A stretch of 64,000 nucleotides of DNA, from positions 2,588,001 to 2,652,000 of the forward strand of contig NZ_CP056032.1 in the NCBI RefSeq assembly GCF_013375035.1. Direction: 5' to 3'. The notes below the pieces were generated by a model. The model made no database searches and was not told where the DNA came from. It worked only from the letters and a program-made list of their open reading frames with translations. Below are positions 26,407 through 35,944 of the stretch, piece by piece. Within the stretch, counting starts at the first letter, position 1. Each line of letters begins with the position of its first letter. The translations under genes were made by a program, and so were the position numbers. This DNA comes from Spirosoma sp. KUDC1026 (GTDB lineage: Bacteria; Bacteroidota; Bacteroidia; Cytophagales; Spirosomataceae).

Positions 26407-28530
26407 ATGAAAAAGATTACGTTACTAGGGTTGCTCAGCGCCTGCCTGTTTATTCGGCAGGTGCCGATGCAGGCGCAAAGTTTCTCACTGGAGGCCGTCA
26501 AGACGTATCCGTTTCCGTCAGATATGACCAGCTCGGCGCAGGGTGCGCGTATTGCCTGGGTATTCAATGAACAGGGAAAACGGAATGTGTACGTTGCCGA
26601 AGGACCCGAATTTACGCCCCGCCGACTGACCAGCTACATGCAGGATGATGGTCAGGAAATTAGCAGTCTGTCGATTTCCGACGATGGTAAATGGGTGGTC
26701 TACGTGCGCGGTGGCGACCACGGTTCTAACTGGGACGATAACGTAGCCGTCAACGTAAACTCGTCGCCTACGCCCCCCGTCGTTCAGATCTGGAGTGTGC
26801 CATTTGCCGGGGGGGAACCCAAAGCAGTGGCCGAGGCCGACGAGCCGGTTATCTCGCCGAAAAGCGATAATGTAGCCTTCGTGAAAGGCGGACAAATCTG
26901 GACAGCACCCATCAGCGGCAGCGGACCAGCCAAAGCGTTATTTCAGGCACGGGGCTCGAATGGCTCGATTTCCTGGTCGCCGGACGGCTCGCAGCTGGCC
27001 TTTGTCTGCGACCGGGGGGATCATTCCTTTATTGGTGTATATACCAGCGCCGAAACACCCATCCGCTGGCTGGCTCCTTCGTTTTCGAAAGATCGCTCGC
27101 CAAAGTGGTCGCCCGATGGGAAGCAGCTGGTATTTGTCCGCACGGCGGGCAGCGGTGGCGCACCCGACTCATTGCTGACGCGCGTCCATACCCCCTGGGC
27201 CGTCTGGACGGTCGATGTATCCTCCGGAGCAACCAGGAAACTCTGGACCGCGCCCAAAACGTTACGTGGCTCAACGCCGGCTACAAACGGTGGGTTTAAC
27301 CTGCACTGGGCGGGCAAAGACCGGATCACGTTTTTGTCCAGCCACGACAATTGGCCGCACTTGTATTCAATTCCCGCAACCGGGGGGACGCCACTTTTGC
27401 TGACACCCGGCTCGTTCATGGCGGAGCATATTTCGCTGAGTCACGACGGTAACTGGCTGCTGTTCAGTGCTAATACCGGGCCGGATAAAGATGATCTGAA
27501 CCGGCGGCATGTCGTGCGTGTGCCCGTCGACAAAGCGGCTATGGAAGTGCTGACACCGGGGGCGGGTCTGGAATGGACACCCGCCATTACCGGCGACGGG
27601 GCCACGCTGGCCCTGATCAGTGCCACAAGTCAGCGACCACCGCTGCCTACCGTGATGCCCTTTGGCAAAGGAACGCCTAAGGTGCTGGGGCAAAATCTGA
27701 TTCCGGCGGAGTTTCCCCAGGGCCAGCTCGTTACACCAAAACCCGTTACGTTTAAATCGCCGGATGGGATGACCATTCACGCGCAACTGTTTGAACCAGC
27801 AGGCGGGACCGGGAAGAAACCGGCGATCATATACGTACACGGTGGGCCATCCCGCCAGATGCTGCTGGGCTGGAATTATTCCGATTACTACGCCAACGCC
27901 TACGCCATCAATCAACATCTGGTGAGTATGGGTTTTGCCGTCTTATCGGTCAATTACCGGCTGGGGATTGGCTACGGCTATGATTTTCACATGGCACCAG
28001 CTGGGGGCGAAGATGGCGCATCCGAATACCAGGACGTAAAAGCCGCAGCGGTCTGGCTGGCGCAGCAACCCCAGATACAGGCTGACCAGATTGGTATTTA
28101 CGGCGGTTCCTATGGCGGCTACCTGACCGCTATGGCCCTGGCGCGGGACTCCAAACTGTTCGCGGCCGGCGTCGACATTCACGGGGTTCATGACTGGACC
28201 GCCCGCCGGGCCAGCGATAAAGCTGCTGGTCGATTTGAGAGAGCGCCGGACCTGGAACTGGCTGGTAAAATAGGCTGGGAGTCATCGCCGGTTTCGTCGG
28301 TGAAAGGCTGGACCTCGCCCGTACTGATCATTCATGGCGACGATGATCGGAACGTACAGTTTAATCAAAGCACCGACCTGGTGCAGCGGCTGGAAAAACA
28401 GAATGTACCGATGGAAACGCTGGTCATTGTGAACGATACGCACCACTGGATGAAGCACGTTAACTCGCTGACCGTTGGCAATGCCACCGCCAATTTTTTT
28501 AAGCGCCGGTTACTAAAGCCTCGCCAGTAA
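26407..28530 (+). CDS. S9-family prolyl-oligopeptidase-type peptidase, secreted
   Basis: Starting at the ATG at 26407 gives MKKITLLGLLSACLFIRQ, a good signal peptide; Mets at 26398 and 26374 are alternatives. The protein has 707 residues. Residues ~40-430 are a TolB/PD40-type propeller (SSLSISDDGKWVVYVRGGDH, SISWSPDGSQLAFVCDRGD). The C-terminal hydrolase domain carries YVHGGPSRQ, nucleophile motif GGSYGGY with S568, the acid in HGDDDRNV (645-647) and His in THHWMKH (679-680). This is the dipeptidyl/acylaminoacyl peptidase group, which trims peptides in the periplasm. Monocistronic. Confidence 0.9.
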   Translation: MKKITLLGLLSACLFIRQVPMQAQSFSLEAVKTYPFPSDMTSSAQGARIAWVFNEQGKRNVYVAEGPEFTPRRLTSYMQDDGQEISSLSISDDGKWVVYVRGGDHGSNWDDNVAVNVNSSPTPPVVQIWSVPFAGGEPKAVAEADEPVISPKSDNVAFVKGGQIWTAPISGSGPAKALFQARGSNGSISWSPDGSQLAFVCDRGDHSFIGVYTSAETPIRWLAPSFSKDRSPKWSPDGKQLVFVRTAGSGGAPDSLLTRVHTPWAVWTVDVSSGATRKLWTAPKTLRGSTPATNGGFNLHWAGKDRITFLSSHDNWPHLYSIPATGGTPLLLTPGSFMAEHISLSHDGNWLLFSANTGPDKDDLNRRHVVRVPVDKAAMEVLTPGAGLEWTPAITGDGATLALISATSQRPPLPTVMPFGKGTPKVLGQNLIPAEFPQGQLVTPKPVTFKSPDGMTIHAQLFEPAGGTGKKPAIIYVHGGPSRQMLLGWNYSDYYANAYAINQHLVSMGFAVLSVNYRLGIGYGYDFHMAPAGGEDGASEYQDVKAAAVWLAQQPQIQADQIGIYGGSYGGYLTAMALARDSKLFAAGVDIHGVHDWTARRASDKAAGRFERAPDLELAGKIGWESSPVSSVKGWTSPVLIIHGDDDRNVQFNQSTDLVQRLEKQNVPMETLVIVNDTHHWMKHVNSLTVGNATANFFKRRLLKPRQ

Positions 28531-28618
28531 ATCAGAAGATGTGGGTAACGCAGGAGAAAAAGTGCATTTTGGTTGTTACGTTACCTGATATATTAGAAAC
28601 CATTCAATTCTGATTCTG

Positions 28619-29098
28619 ATGTCTTTTTACGCCGATCAGCCCAAGGATACACTGTTTGACGCAGCCCGCCGGGGCGACACGGCTGCACTCCGGGATTTTA
28701 TTGCGGCCGGGTCGCCGGTCGATGATCAGGACGGCCGCGGATTTACCCCGCTGGTTCTAACCGCTTATGGTGGCCACCTGGATGCTACGCGGGCTTTACT
28801 GGAAGCCGGTGCCGATGTTGACGCGCAGGACGTCAGCGACAATACGGCGCTGATGGGTGTATCGTTCAAGGGCTATGCCGACATTGCCTCGCTGTTGATC
28901 GAGCATGGGGCCGACCTGAATATACGAAACAGTAATGGCAGCACGGCGCTGATGTTTGCCGTCATGTTCGGCCAAAATAATATGGTGAAACTGCTGGTAG
29001 AGGCCGGTGCCGATAAGTTTGTTAAGGACAACCGCGGTATGACGGCCTTTGAGCAGGCTGTTCAGCAGGGTAACGAAGAAGCGATGACGATGCTCTGA
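28619..29098 (+). CDS. Ankyrin-repeat protein
   Basis: The protein has 159 residues and is almost entirely four ankyrin repeats: TLFDAARRGDTAALRDFIAAG, RGFTPLVLTAYGGHLDATRALLEAGADV, SDNTALMGVSFKGYADIASLLIEHGADL and NGSTALMFAVMFGQNNMVKLLVEAGAD, then a capping segment RGMTAFEQAVQQGNEEAMTML. No signal peptide, so cytoplasmic. In many bacteria single short ankyrin proteins accompany catalase genes, but none is here. The partner is unknown. Confidence 0.88.
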   Translation: MSFYADQPKDTLFDAARRGDTAALRDFIAAGSPVDDQDGRGFTPLVLTAYGGHLDATRALLEAGADVDAQDVSDNTALMGVSFKGYADIASLLIEHGADLNIRNSNGSTALMFAVMFGQNNMVKLLVEAGADKFVKDNRGMTAFEQAVQQGNEEAMTML

Positions 29099-29123
29099 CG
29101 TAGGAAGGAAGAGAAAAGATAGT

Positions 29124-29171
29124 AGAAGGGAGGTATTAGCGGACTTGACTGACCGCTAATACCTCCCTTCT
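29124..29171. terminator. Bidirectional terminator between the ankyrin gene and the FN3 surface operon
   Basis: Perfect 19-base arms (29124-29142 and 29153-29171; AGAAGGGAGGTATTAGCGG and its complement) with a 10-base loop. It would end the ankyrin transcript and the six-gene minus-strand operon. Confidence 0.75.
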
Positions 29172-29233
29172 TGCATTTAGCCCGGAAAGAAGCGAGCGTA
29201 AAACGTTGGTAAACCTATCTGACTGGGTGAATC

Positions 29234-29668
29234 TCACTCCGGGATCAGCCCGTACTGATTGAGCGTATTGCCGGTTTTGCGGCTTTCGTCCAGACGCTGG
29301 AGATTGAGGCTGGAACCATCGGGCGTATTAAGAATCGTGAATTCGATAAGACCGCTCGTTTTGGTCGGTTTGGGAACCAGGTTGTCCAGGATCAGACGCT
29401 TGTTGTCCGTCGAGACCCGCCAGGTACCGGTCAGCAACCGGCCATCGATGTCCTTTAGCGTAGCCTTGTCAACCTGACTTAAATCCAGGCGGTAGCCCGT
29501 ATAACCGGGTTTGATATTGTTGCTGGCCCCCAGGGTAAACACCAGCACATCGCCTTCCTTAACCGTGTTGGCTTTCCAGACTTTGCTGAGCTGGCTGGTA
29601 ATAGGCGTAATGAGTTTGGGCTGGCAGCCGATCAGAATCAGAATCAGCAGGGCATAAAGCTTTTTCAT
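29234..29668 (-). CDS. Small lipoprotein, last gene of the FN3 surface operon
   Basis: The protein has 144 residues. Signal peptide MKKLYALLILILIGC gives a lipobox cysteine at residue 15, so it is a lipoprotein. The mature part is beta-rich: GDVLVFTLGASNNIKPGYTGYRLDLS, LLTGTWRVSTDNKRLILDNL and GLIEFTILNTPDGSSLNLQRL, in the manner of a lipocalin-like or small barrel lipoprotein. Its ATG overlaps the TGA of the 11-FN3 gene (ATGA), which implies coupled translation. Function unknown; being the last gene, it may anchor or mature the surface complex. Confidence 0.75.
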   Translation of the reverse strand: MKKLYALLILILIGCQPKLITPITSQLSKVWKANTVKEGDVLVFTLGASNNIKPGYTGYRLDLSQVDKATLKDIDGRLLTGTWRVSTDNKRLILDNLVPKPTKTSGLIEFTILNTPDGSSLNLQRLDESRKTGNTLNQYGLIPE

Positions 29669-32600
29669 GGCAGTAGAAAACGTTTGGCGAAAACACGGCC
29701 GTCGGCCACGATACGAAGAATGTACACACCCGCTGGCCGGGCGCTCAGGTTATACTGCCAGCTGTCTTCGGATTTGATCCGGCGCTGATCGGTTAAAACG
29801 GTCTGACCGGATGCCGTCAGTAACTGGAGAGAAGCGTCGGATACGCGCTGCCAGCTGGTGTTAATGATCAGGTTCTGGTTGTGAACGATCAGTGCTGTCT
29901 GCGCAATGAATTCATCCTCAATGGCAATGATGACTTCTTCGACCCGTGCCGACGCTACGTTGGAGTAGCCCGAATTACCAGCCGCATTGGTTGCCCGAAT
30001 CCGGTAATAGTACGTTGTGTATTCCTGCAAGCCTGCGTCGATGTAGCTCGTCTGGGAAGCGGGCCGCTGGCCGATTTCGACAAAGCCGGAGGTTGGGTTG
30101 GTCGACCGCTCAATGAGCACCAGATTTGTTGACGCACTTGGCAGCGACCAGTTCAACTGGATCTGATCGTAGTCAAACACCTGCGCTGTCAGGTTGACAG
30201 GCATTGCCGGAGGAGCCAGGGGCGTTGTTACGCAGATCACATCTGTATAAGCTGAGTTCCCGGCCGCGTTTTTCGCCCGGACACGATAGCAATAGGCCGT
30301 ATTATCAGCCAGATTCTGATCCGTGTACGTGGTGGCGTTGGCCGGTACGTCAGCAACTTTAGTGAACGTACCAGTAGCGCTGCTTCCTCGTTCGATATCA
30401 AAACCGCTTTCATTGTTCGACAGGTCGGCCCAGGCCAGGGTTACCTGAGTCGGGGAGGTAGTAGTAGCCGTCAGACGCGCCGGAGCGGCTGGTGGTACGT
30501 CGGGCGTAGACGTATCCGCTATGTTAGAATAGGCCGATTGGCCCACAGCGTTGACCGCCCTAACGCGATAGTAATACCAGACGTTGGGTGTCAGGCCCGT
30601 ATTCTGATATGTGGTAGCGTTAGCGGGTAGATCAGCGACCTTTGTCCAGGTCGTGCCATCAGGCGAGCGTTCCAGCTCGAAACCCGTTTCGTTGTCCGAT
30701 CCGTCTGTCCAGCTTAAGTTGATCTGGCTGTTTGATACCGCTGTCGCCGTCAGGCGGGTTGGCGCGGCTGGCGGTGCATCGGGCGTAGTGGCATCGGCCG
30801 CGTTCGAGTAACTTGAATTACCAGCCGCGTTGACGGCCCGGATGCGATAGTAGTAGCGCGTTCGGGGGCTTAGATTCTGATCCGCATACGTTGTTACGTT
30901 GGCGGCCACGTCCGCAATTTTGTTCCAGCCATCGGTGCCATTGGCACTACGTTCTATTTGGAACCCGCTTTCGTTCGCTGACAGATCAGCCCAGCTCAGA
31001 TTGATCTGACTGAATGACGCAGGCGTGGCCGTCAGCCGGGCTGGAGCGGTCGGCGGGGCGTCAGGCGTCACTGCGCTGGCAACGGTTGAGTACGGACCAT
31101 TACCGCTGGCGTTGACTGCCCGTATACGGTAGTAATAGCGGGTGTTCTGGTTCAGTCCCTGATCAGCGTAGGTTGTTACGTTACCCGCCACGCTGGCGAT
31201 CTGACTCCAGCCGTCCGTTCCGTTTGGGCTGCGTTCGATCAGGATATTCGTTGCCGTGGCAACCGCGTTCCAGGTTAGGTTAATCTGAGTCGTCGACGTA
31301 GCAACGGCGCTGAGGCTCTGTGGTGCCGCTGGTGGCCCGACAGGCGTAGTGGCGTCTGCTACGTTGGAGTAGTCAGAGTTACCAGCTGCGTTAACCGCCC
31401 GAATGCGATAGTAATAGCGCGTTTGTGGACTCAGGTTTTGATCGCTGTAGGTTGTGATGTTGGCCGCAAGGTCAGCTACTTTCGAGAAGGTTGTTCCGTC
31501 GGTTGAGCGTTCCAATTGAAATCCGGTTTCGTTCGCGGATAGGTCGGCCCAGCTCAAAGTGATCTGGCTGAACGAGGCCGCTGTTGCCGTCAGCCGGGCC
31601 GGTGCGGCCGGTGGCGCATCGGGCGTCAGCGCGTTCGTTACGTTGGAGTACGGCCCGGCTGTACCGCTAATGACCGCCCGAATACGGTAGTAATAACGCG
31701 TATTCGGTGTCAGGTTTGGATCGCTGTAACTGGTAGCGCTGCCCGCCGGATCGGTAATCTTCGACCAGTTGTCATTGCCGTTCGGACTCCGTTCGAGCTG
31801 GTAACTATTGGCCCCTGTCACGCCCGTCCAGGTCAGGTTGATCTGCGTTGTCGATGCGGCCGTAGCGACCAGGTTTTGTGGAGCGCCTACCGGTGGGGCT
31901 GGTGTGGTGGCGCACTGCACATCTGTGTAACCACTGGTTCCGGCTGCATTCACCGTCCGGATGCGGTAGCAGTACTGGGTGCTGGCCGTTAAGTTCTGAT
32001 CGCTGAACATAGTTGTATTAGCCCCTACGTCGGCAATCTTTGAGAACGTACCCGTGACGCTGCTGGCTCGCTCGATCTGGAAACCCGTTTCGTTATCTGA
32101 TATGTCGGCCCACTGCAGATTAATCTGACTACTTGATACCGCCGTGGCTGTCAATCGGGCGGGAGCGTTGGGAGCGCTGGCGCCAGTAGTGGCGCAGGCA
32201 ATGCCGGAGTAGTTGTGGCCTTCTTCGGCAATCCGATAGCAATACTCCGTACCGCCACTCAGACCATTGTCCGTGTATTCGCCACCATCCGATGTGGCCG
32301 CCCCCACCCGCGACCAGCTACCGGTTTGCCCCATTCGTCGCTCTATGGATAAGCTGATTTCTTTGCCGTACCGATCCCAGGTTAGTTTGATGGAACTGCT
32401 GCTGATCGCTGCCGCCTTCAAATTGTTGACGCTCGTTGGAGCGAGGGGGGGCGTTGCGCAGACCGGTGTCGTATAGTTGGATGACCCACCGCTGTTACGC
32501 GCCCGAATCCGGTAGCAGTACTGCGTACCCCCTACGGCACTATTATCGGTAAAGGTGGGCGTCCGGCTGTAGGTCACCGTCTGGAGCAGACTGAATGGCC

Positions 32601-33063
32601 CACCGGATGCCGTACCCCGCTCGATCTGGTAATCCGTTGGCGTCCCCCCTGAGCCATTGTTCCAGGTGAGTTTGATGCTGTTGCTGCTTTCGGCCGTAGC
32701 CGCCAGACTAGTTGGTGTCGTGGGTGGTTGGGGTGGGGTAGAAATGGTAAACTCATTGGAGTACGTCGTTGGGGCACCGGTCGCCAGAATCGCCCGGACG
32801 CGGTACGTGCCCCCCCCAACGGTATTGTCGGTATAGGTCGTTACGTTACCCACCACTTCACCAATTTTCGTGAACGTAGTGAAATTGTTTCGCTCGATCT
32901 CGAACTTGGTTTCTCCCATTGAATTGTCTTTCCAGGTCAGTACTACCTGGTTATAGGCTGGCGCCGTACCGGTCAGACTCGTTGGTGCATTCGACTGGGC
33001 CAGCAGTCGGGAGGCCGTTGCCAGAAACAGGCCCAGCAACCAGTAGCGTGTGGATGATTTCAT
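29665..33063 (-). CDS. Secreted protein with 11 fibronectin type III domains and T9SS type A sorting domain
   Basis: The protein has 1132 residues. After a signal peptide (SRLLAQS) come eleven FN3 domains of ~90 residues, each with the pattern LTWxD...ERS...YYYRIRAVNAAG. Domains 2, 3, 4 and 10 have the paired cysteines YCYR...C(A/V)TT; domains 5-9 and 11 have YYYR without the second cysteine. Domains 5-6 and 7-8 look like a duplicated two-domain unit. The last ~80 residues (WQYNLSARPAGVYILRIVADGRVFAKRFLLP) are a T9SS type A signal. It should be a long surface fibre or adhesin. It starts 2 bases after the stop of the 699-aa gene and overlaps the lipoprotein gene by 4. Confidence 0.9.
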   Translation of the reverse strand: MKSSTRYWLLGLFLATASRLLAQSNAPTSLTGTAPAYNQVVLTWKDNSMGETKFEIERNNFTTFTKIGEVVGNVTTYTDNTVGGGTYRVRAILATGAPTTYSNEFTISTPPQPPTTPTSLAATAESSNSIKLTWNNGSGGTPTDYQIERGTASGGPFSLLQTVTYSRTPTFTDNSAVGGTQYCYRIRARNSGGSSNYTTPVCATPPLAPTSVNNLKAAAISSSSIKLTWDRYGKEISLSIERRMGQTGSWSRVGAATSDGGEYTDNGLSGGTEYCYRIAEEGHNYSGIACATTGASAPNAPARLTATAVSSSQINLQWADISDNETGFQIERASSVTGTFSKIADVGANTTMFSDQNLTASTQYCYRIRTVNAAGTSGYTDVQCATTPAPPVGAPQNLVATAASTTQINLTWTGVTGANSYQLERSPNGNDNWSKITDPAGSATSYSDPNLTPNTRYYYRIRAVISGTAGPYSNVTNALTPDAPPAAPARLTATAASFSQITLSWADLSANETGFQLERSTDGTTFSKVADLAANITTYSDQNLSPQTRYYYRIRAVNAAGNSDYSNVADATTPVGPPAAPQSLSAVATSTTQINLTWNAVATATNILIERSPNGTDGWSQIASVAGNVTTYADQGLNQNTRYYYRIRAVNASGNGPYSTVASAVTPDAPPTAPARLTATPASFSQINLSWADLSANESGFQIERSANGTDGWNKIADVAANVTTYADQNLSPRTRYYYRIRAVNAAGNSSYSNAADATTPDAPPAAPTRLTATAVSNSQINLSWTDGSDNETGFELERSPDGTTWTKVADLPANATTYQNTGLTPNVWYYYRVRAVNAVGQSAYSNIADTSTPDVPPAAPARLTATTTSPTQVTLAWADLSNNESGFDIERGSSATGTFTKVADVPANATTYTDQNLADNTAYCYRVRAKNAAGNSAYTDVICVTTPLAPPAMPVNLTAQVFDYDQIQLNWSLPSASTNLVLIERSTNPTSGFVEIGQRPASQTSYIDAGLQEYTTYYYRIRATNAAGNSGYSNVASARVEEVIIAIEDEFIAQTALIVHNQNLIINTSWQRVSDASLQLLTASGQTVLTDQRRIKSEDSWQYNLSARPAGVYILRIVADGRVFAKRFLLP

Positions 33064-33065
33064 GG

Positions 33066-35165
33066 CTATTTGACCTCAATTTTAACCCGGTTCGACAGGC
33101 CCGACTGGGTACCGTCGGGGTAGATCACGCGCACGGCATACTCATACTGCCCAGCTGGTACACGTGTATCAGCAAACGTTGTTTGGCGGTTTACGGCCTC
33201 ATAACTCCGCAACCCGTTGGGTGATAGTCCTCGATATACGACAAATCGAACATCCGTGCGGGGGTAAGACCAGGCCAGCGATGTCCGCTTCTGTTGCGAA
33301 TCAACAGTTACGGTAAGATTGCTAATGGATTTCGGAGAGGCTCGTAAGGTTCGGGTGTTCAGGGGGAATGACCGCTCTGAACGGAGACCGGCTGAATCGA
33401 CGGCAATGAGAGCATAAGCGTAGTCAACGCCAGGTTTTACGTCCGTGTCTGTAAACGTCGTTTGCTGCTTGGCTGCTTTTTTGAGCTCGGTCCAGCGCGG
33501 GGAATCGCCCTCCCGACGTAACAGGATCTGATAGTCTACGTCTTCACTGCTGCTAGGGGTCCAAGCGATTGTAATGGCCGTATCAGCTGCCGTATACGTT
33601 CTGATGGCCGGAGCTACCGGCGGAATTCGATCTGGGCGGGTCAAGGCCAGAATGTCTGACGCCACACTCGGATTGCGGTTTTTGTCGTAGGCAATTACCC
33701 GGTAGTAGATTTTCCGGGTAAGCGTACGTAACGTCGTCTGATCGTTAAAGACGCTGATGGTCAGGTAATCGGCTGTTTTGGGCGTGAAAACATGCGTTGG
33801 ATCGTTTGCCCAAACGACCATATAGCCCAGCAAATCGGTTTCTGGATTACGGTCCCAGACCAGGCGCACAAAACCCGTGGAATCGACGTAACCCTGTAGG
33901 TTTTTGGGTTTGGACGGGCCATTCGTATCCTTGAACAAACAATAAGCTGGAAGCGATGCTCCCGCATTCCGGGCTGTGTCGACGGGAACAACCACGTAAT
34001 AGGCGGGTTGCGAGGGGACAGCTGTTGTGTCTGTGAATTCACGCTGGTTGGGGGCTAGCAGTCGGTCGGTGAGGGGTTGAAACGGTCCCTGCGAGTCGGC
34101 ACTCTTGGCCACTACGTAGCCTGCCAGGTCGCCCGGTGGTTTGGGATACTGCCAGCTCAGCCGAACCCGCCCGCCGGATTGGTGGAGGGCCTGGAGTTTG
34201 CTCACGGCGGCTGGGCCAGTTCGGTCAATTCCCTGCGCGGTGACTACGGGCGATGGCTGGCTTAGCTCGCCGAAGGCTGTTAGCCCAATGACCCGGTACT
34301 GGGCAGGCCGGTAATTCTGGGCTAGTGAGTCTGTATACTCATAGACCTGAGCAAACTTGCCCGTGGGGGGCTGTAGCCAGGGGCGCTTGTTGAGTCGCCG
34401 GAACGTTCGTCCCCCATCCACTGATTTTTCGACGTAGTAGGCCGAAAACTGTGTTTCAGCCAGCGCCCGGTTCCAGGAGATTTTGGCAACCCGATCACCC
34501 GCTTCTGTTTTGATTTCAATCATGTCAGAGCGAGGATGCGGGCCATCGTTCGTGATCAGGGTGCGGGCTGTGTCGGAGTACAATACGGTCCGATCGGTGA
34601 TGGCCGATATAGCATACACGTACCGCTTACCCCGTTGGACGTTTTTGTCAATGTAACCCAGGCCCATACCCGCTGCATGTCGTGGATCTTCGTCGGCAAG
34701 CAGGAGTGCCAGCATCAGTCGGAAATTGTTTTGTTGCTGCTGTTGAAGGATACCACTTAAGTTCACATTCTGGTCAAACGGCATAGGTTCGGCTTTTCCC
34801 CATAGGAGTTGCGAGCAGACGCCCGCAATGGTATCCCGTCGATTGGCGCGCTGCTTCCATTCCTCCACCGTCCAGGGTTTGACTGTTATATCGATGACCT
34901 CATTGGCACCGACTGTTCGGCGGGTCAGCCTGTAGCCTCCCGAACGAACGGCGGCTTTGAACAGTAAGGCCTGCTCGGGAGCCCACCGTACAAGGATCGA
35001 ATCACCGTAGGAGCGGGCCACTGCGCCGAGGTGGTAACGCTGGGGACCAGTAGACTGATCGTCCGATGGCTGGTTAGCCAGGTTCTGGCGCTGGGTTTTT
35101 GCCTGGCCCGTAGCAAGTTGAACCTGGCACATGAGCAGTAAAATTGAAAGGAGAGAACGTATCAT
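33066..35165 (-). CDS. Secreted fibronectin-type-III-like protein of the surface operon
   Basis: The protein has 699 residues with a signal peptide (SLLSILLLMCQVQLATGQA). The first ~220 residues form a distinct region (RYHLGAVARSYGDSILVRWAPE...) with FN3-like strands. From ~240 onward come repeated FN3-type domains: VAKISWNRALAETQFSAYYVEKS, VRLSWQYPKPPGDLAGYVVAKS, VRLVWDRNPETDLLGYMVVWA, ITIAWTPSSSEDVDYQILLRR and TSLAWSYPRTDVRFVVYRG. No T9SS sorting domain is visible at the end (VIYPDGTQSGLSNRVKIEVK), so it may stay periplasmic or be exported by a partner. It overlaps the 260-aa gene by 4 bases (ATGA). Function unknown. Confidence 0.83.
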   Translation of the reverse strand: MIRSLLSILLLMCQVQLATGQAKTQRQNLANQPSDDQSTGPQRYHLGAVARSYGDSILVRWAPEQALLFKAAVRSGGYRLTRRTVGANEVIDITVKPWTVEEWKQRANRRDTIAGVCSQLLWGKAEPMPFDQNVNLSGILQQQQQNNFRLMLALLLADEDPRHAAGMGLGYIDKNVQRGKRYVYAISAITDRTVLYSDTARTLITNDGPHPRSDMIEIKTEAGDRVAKISWNRALAETQFSAYYVEKSVDGGRTFRRLNKRPWLQPPTGKFAQVYEYTDSLAQNYRPAQYRVIGLTAFGELSQPSPVVTAQGIDRTGPAAVSKLQALHQSGGRVRLSWQYPKPPGDLAGYVVAKSADSQGPFQPLTDRLLAPNQREFTDTTAVPSQPAYYVVVPVDTARNAGASLPAYCLFKDTNGPSKPKNLQGYVDSTGFVRLVWDRNPETDLLGYMVVWANDPTHVFTPKTADYLTISVFNDQTTLRTLTRKIYYRVIAYDKNRNPSVASDILALTRPDRIPPVAPAIRTYTAADTAITIAWTPSSSEDVDYQILLRREGDSPRWTELKKAAKQQTTFTDTDVKPGVDYAYALIAVDSAGLRSERSFPLNTRTLRASPKSISNLTVTVDSQQKRTSLAWSYPRTDVRFVVYRGLSPNGLRSYEAVNRQTTFADTRVPAGQYEYAVRVIYPDGTQSGLSNRVKIEVK

Positions 35166-35944
35166 TTTGTGGCCGGGATAAAGGTGGATGTCTTACGGAC
35201 GTTACCCCGGTTCTGGCCGGAGCCCGCTTTGGCGTCGATCATACTCATGTTGTTCTGGAGGATCGCGATGTAGAAGTCGTACGGGTCGAGCGCCAGCCAA
35301 CTGATCTGGAAGGTTGCCTTACCGGCATACTTCCGCATGGGCTGGTAATCCATCGTGTTGTAGTAGGTCACGAAGGCGTCGTAGAACAGAAAAATTGATG
35401 AGAAATCAGCATTCGCTTTCAGCACGTCCATGAATGCCTTCGTTTCATTTTCGCCGTAGCCTAGTGCCGCTACCATCTGCTTTTTGGTTGTCGCTGTTCG
35501 AGTGGCAGGATAGGCATCCCAGAACGCTTCGCACCGGTCCATACAAACGGCCATGCGGTTCATCCATTCGTCGAAGATGACCCAGCTTTTGTACGTTACA
35601 CCATAGGTCATCGGCGTAGCCGACTGCCCCTGCTTAAGGTAATTGCCCAGTGGATCTTTGTTTTCGGGGAATAAACTGTTGCTGACTGGGCTAATATCGA
35701 GATCGTTGAGTGGTACTCCGTTGGCCACCAGTGTCATCTGCTCCTTGCTTATCGGCGCGGTACTGGCAAATGCTGTTTTGTTGCTCTGATCCGCATTCCC
35801 CAATGCCCCACTAACCTGATTCTTGATCGTTGACTTGCCCGGCGTCTGTACTGGTTTATTCAGGCTGCCCGGTTTCTGCGCCAGTGTTGTACCGCAGGCC
35901 AGTCCTCCCGCGACCAGGAGCAGCCAGTAGCATAGCGTTTTCAT
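35162..35944 (-). CDS. Secreted helical protein of unknown function, surface operon
   Basis: The protein has 260 residues. The signal peptide is MKTLCYWLLLVAGGLACGTTLAQ. A Pro/Ser/Gln-rich, probably disordered stretch (25-90) is followed by a mainly helical domain with many aromatics (YKSWVIFDEWMNRMAVCMDRCEAFWDAY) containing a CMDRC cysteine pair, and FLFYDAFVTYYNTMDYQPM. No family is recognised. Start and stop each overlap a neighbour by 4 bases (ATGA), so it is made together with the 1980-aa giant upstream and the FN3 protein downstream. It may be an assembly factor or subunit; that is inference. Confidence 0.75.
   Translation of the reverse strand: MKTLCYWLLLVAGGLACGTTLAQKPGSLNKPVQTPGKSTIKNQVSGALGNADQSNKTAFASTAPISKEQMTLVANGVPLNDLDISPVSNSLFPENKDPLGNYLKQGQSATPMTYGVTYKSWVIFDEWMNRMAVCMDRCEAFWDAYPATRTATTKKQMVAALGYGENETKAFMDVLKANADFSSIFLFYDAFVTYYNTMDYQPMRKYAGKATFQISWLALDPYDFYIAILQNNMSMIDAKAGSGQNRGNVRKTSTFIPATK

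Noticed and set aside
29665..33063. Possible CRISPR or DNA-level tandem array suggested by regular repeats
   Set aside because: The periodicity (~270 bases) is that of FN3 protein domains in one open frame; DNA copies diverge and no short palindromic repeat with spacers is present.
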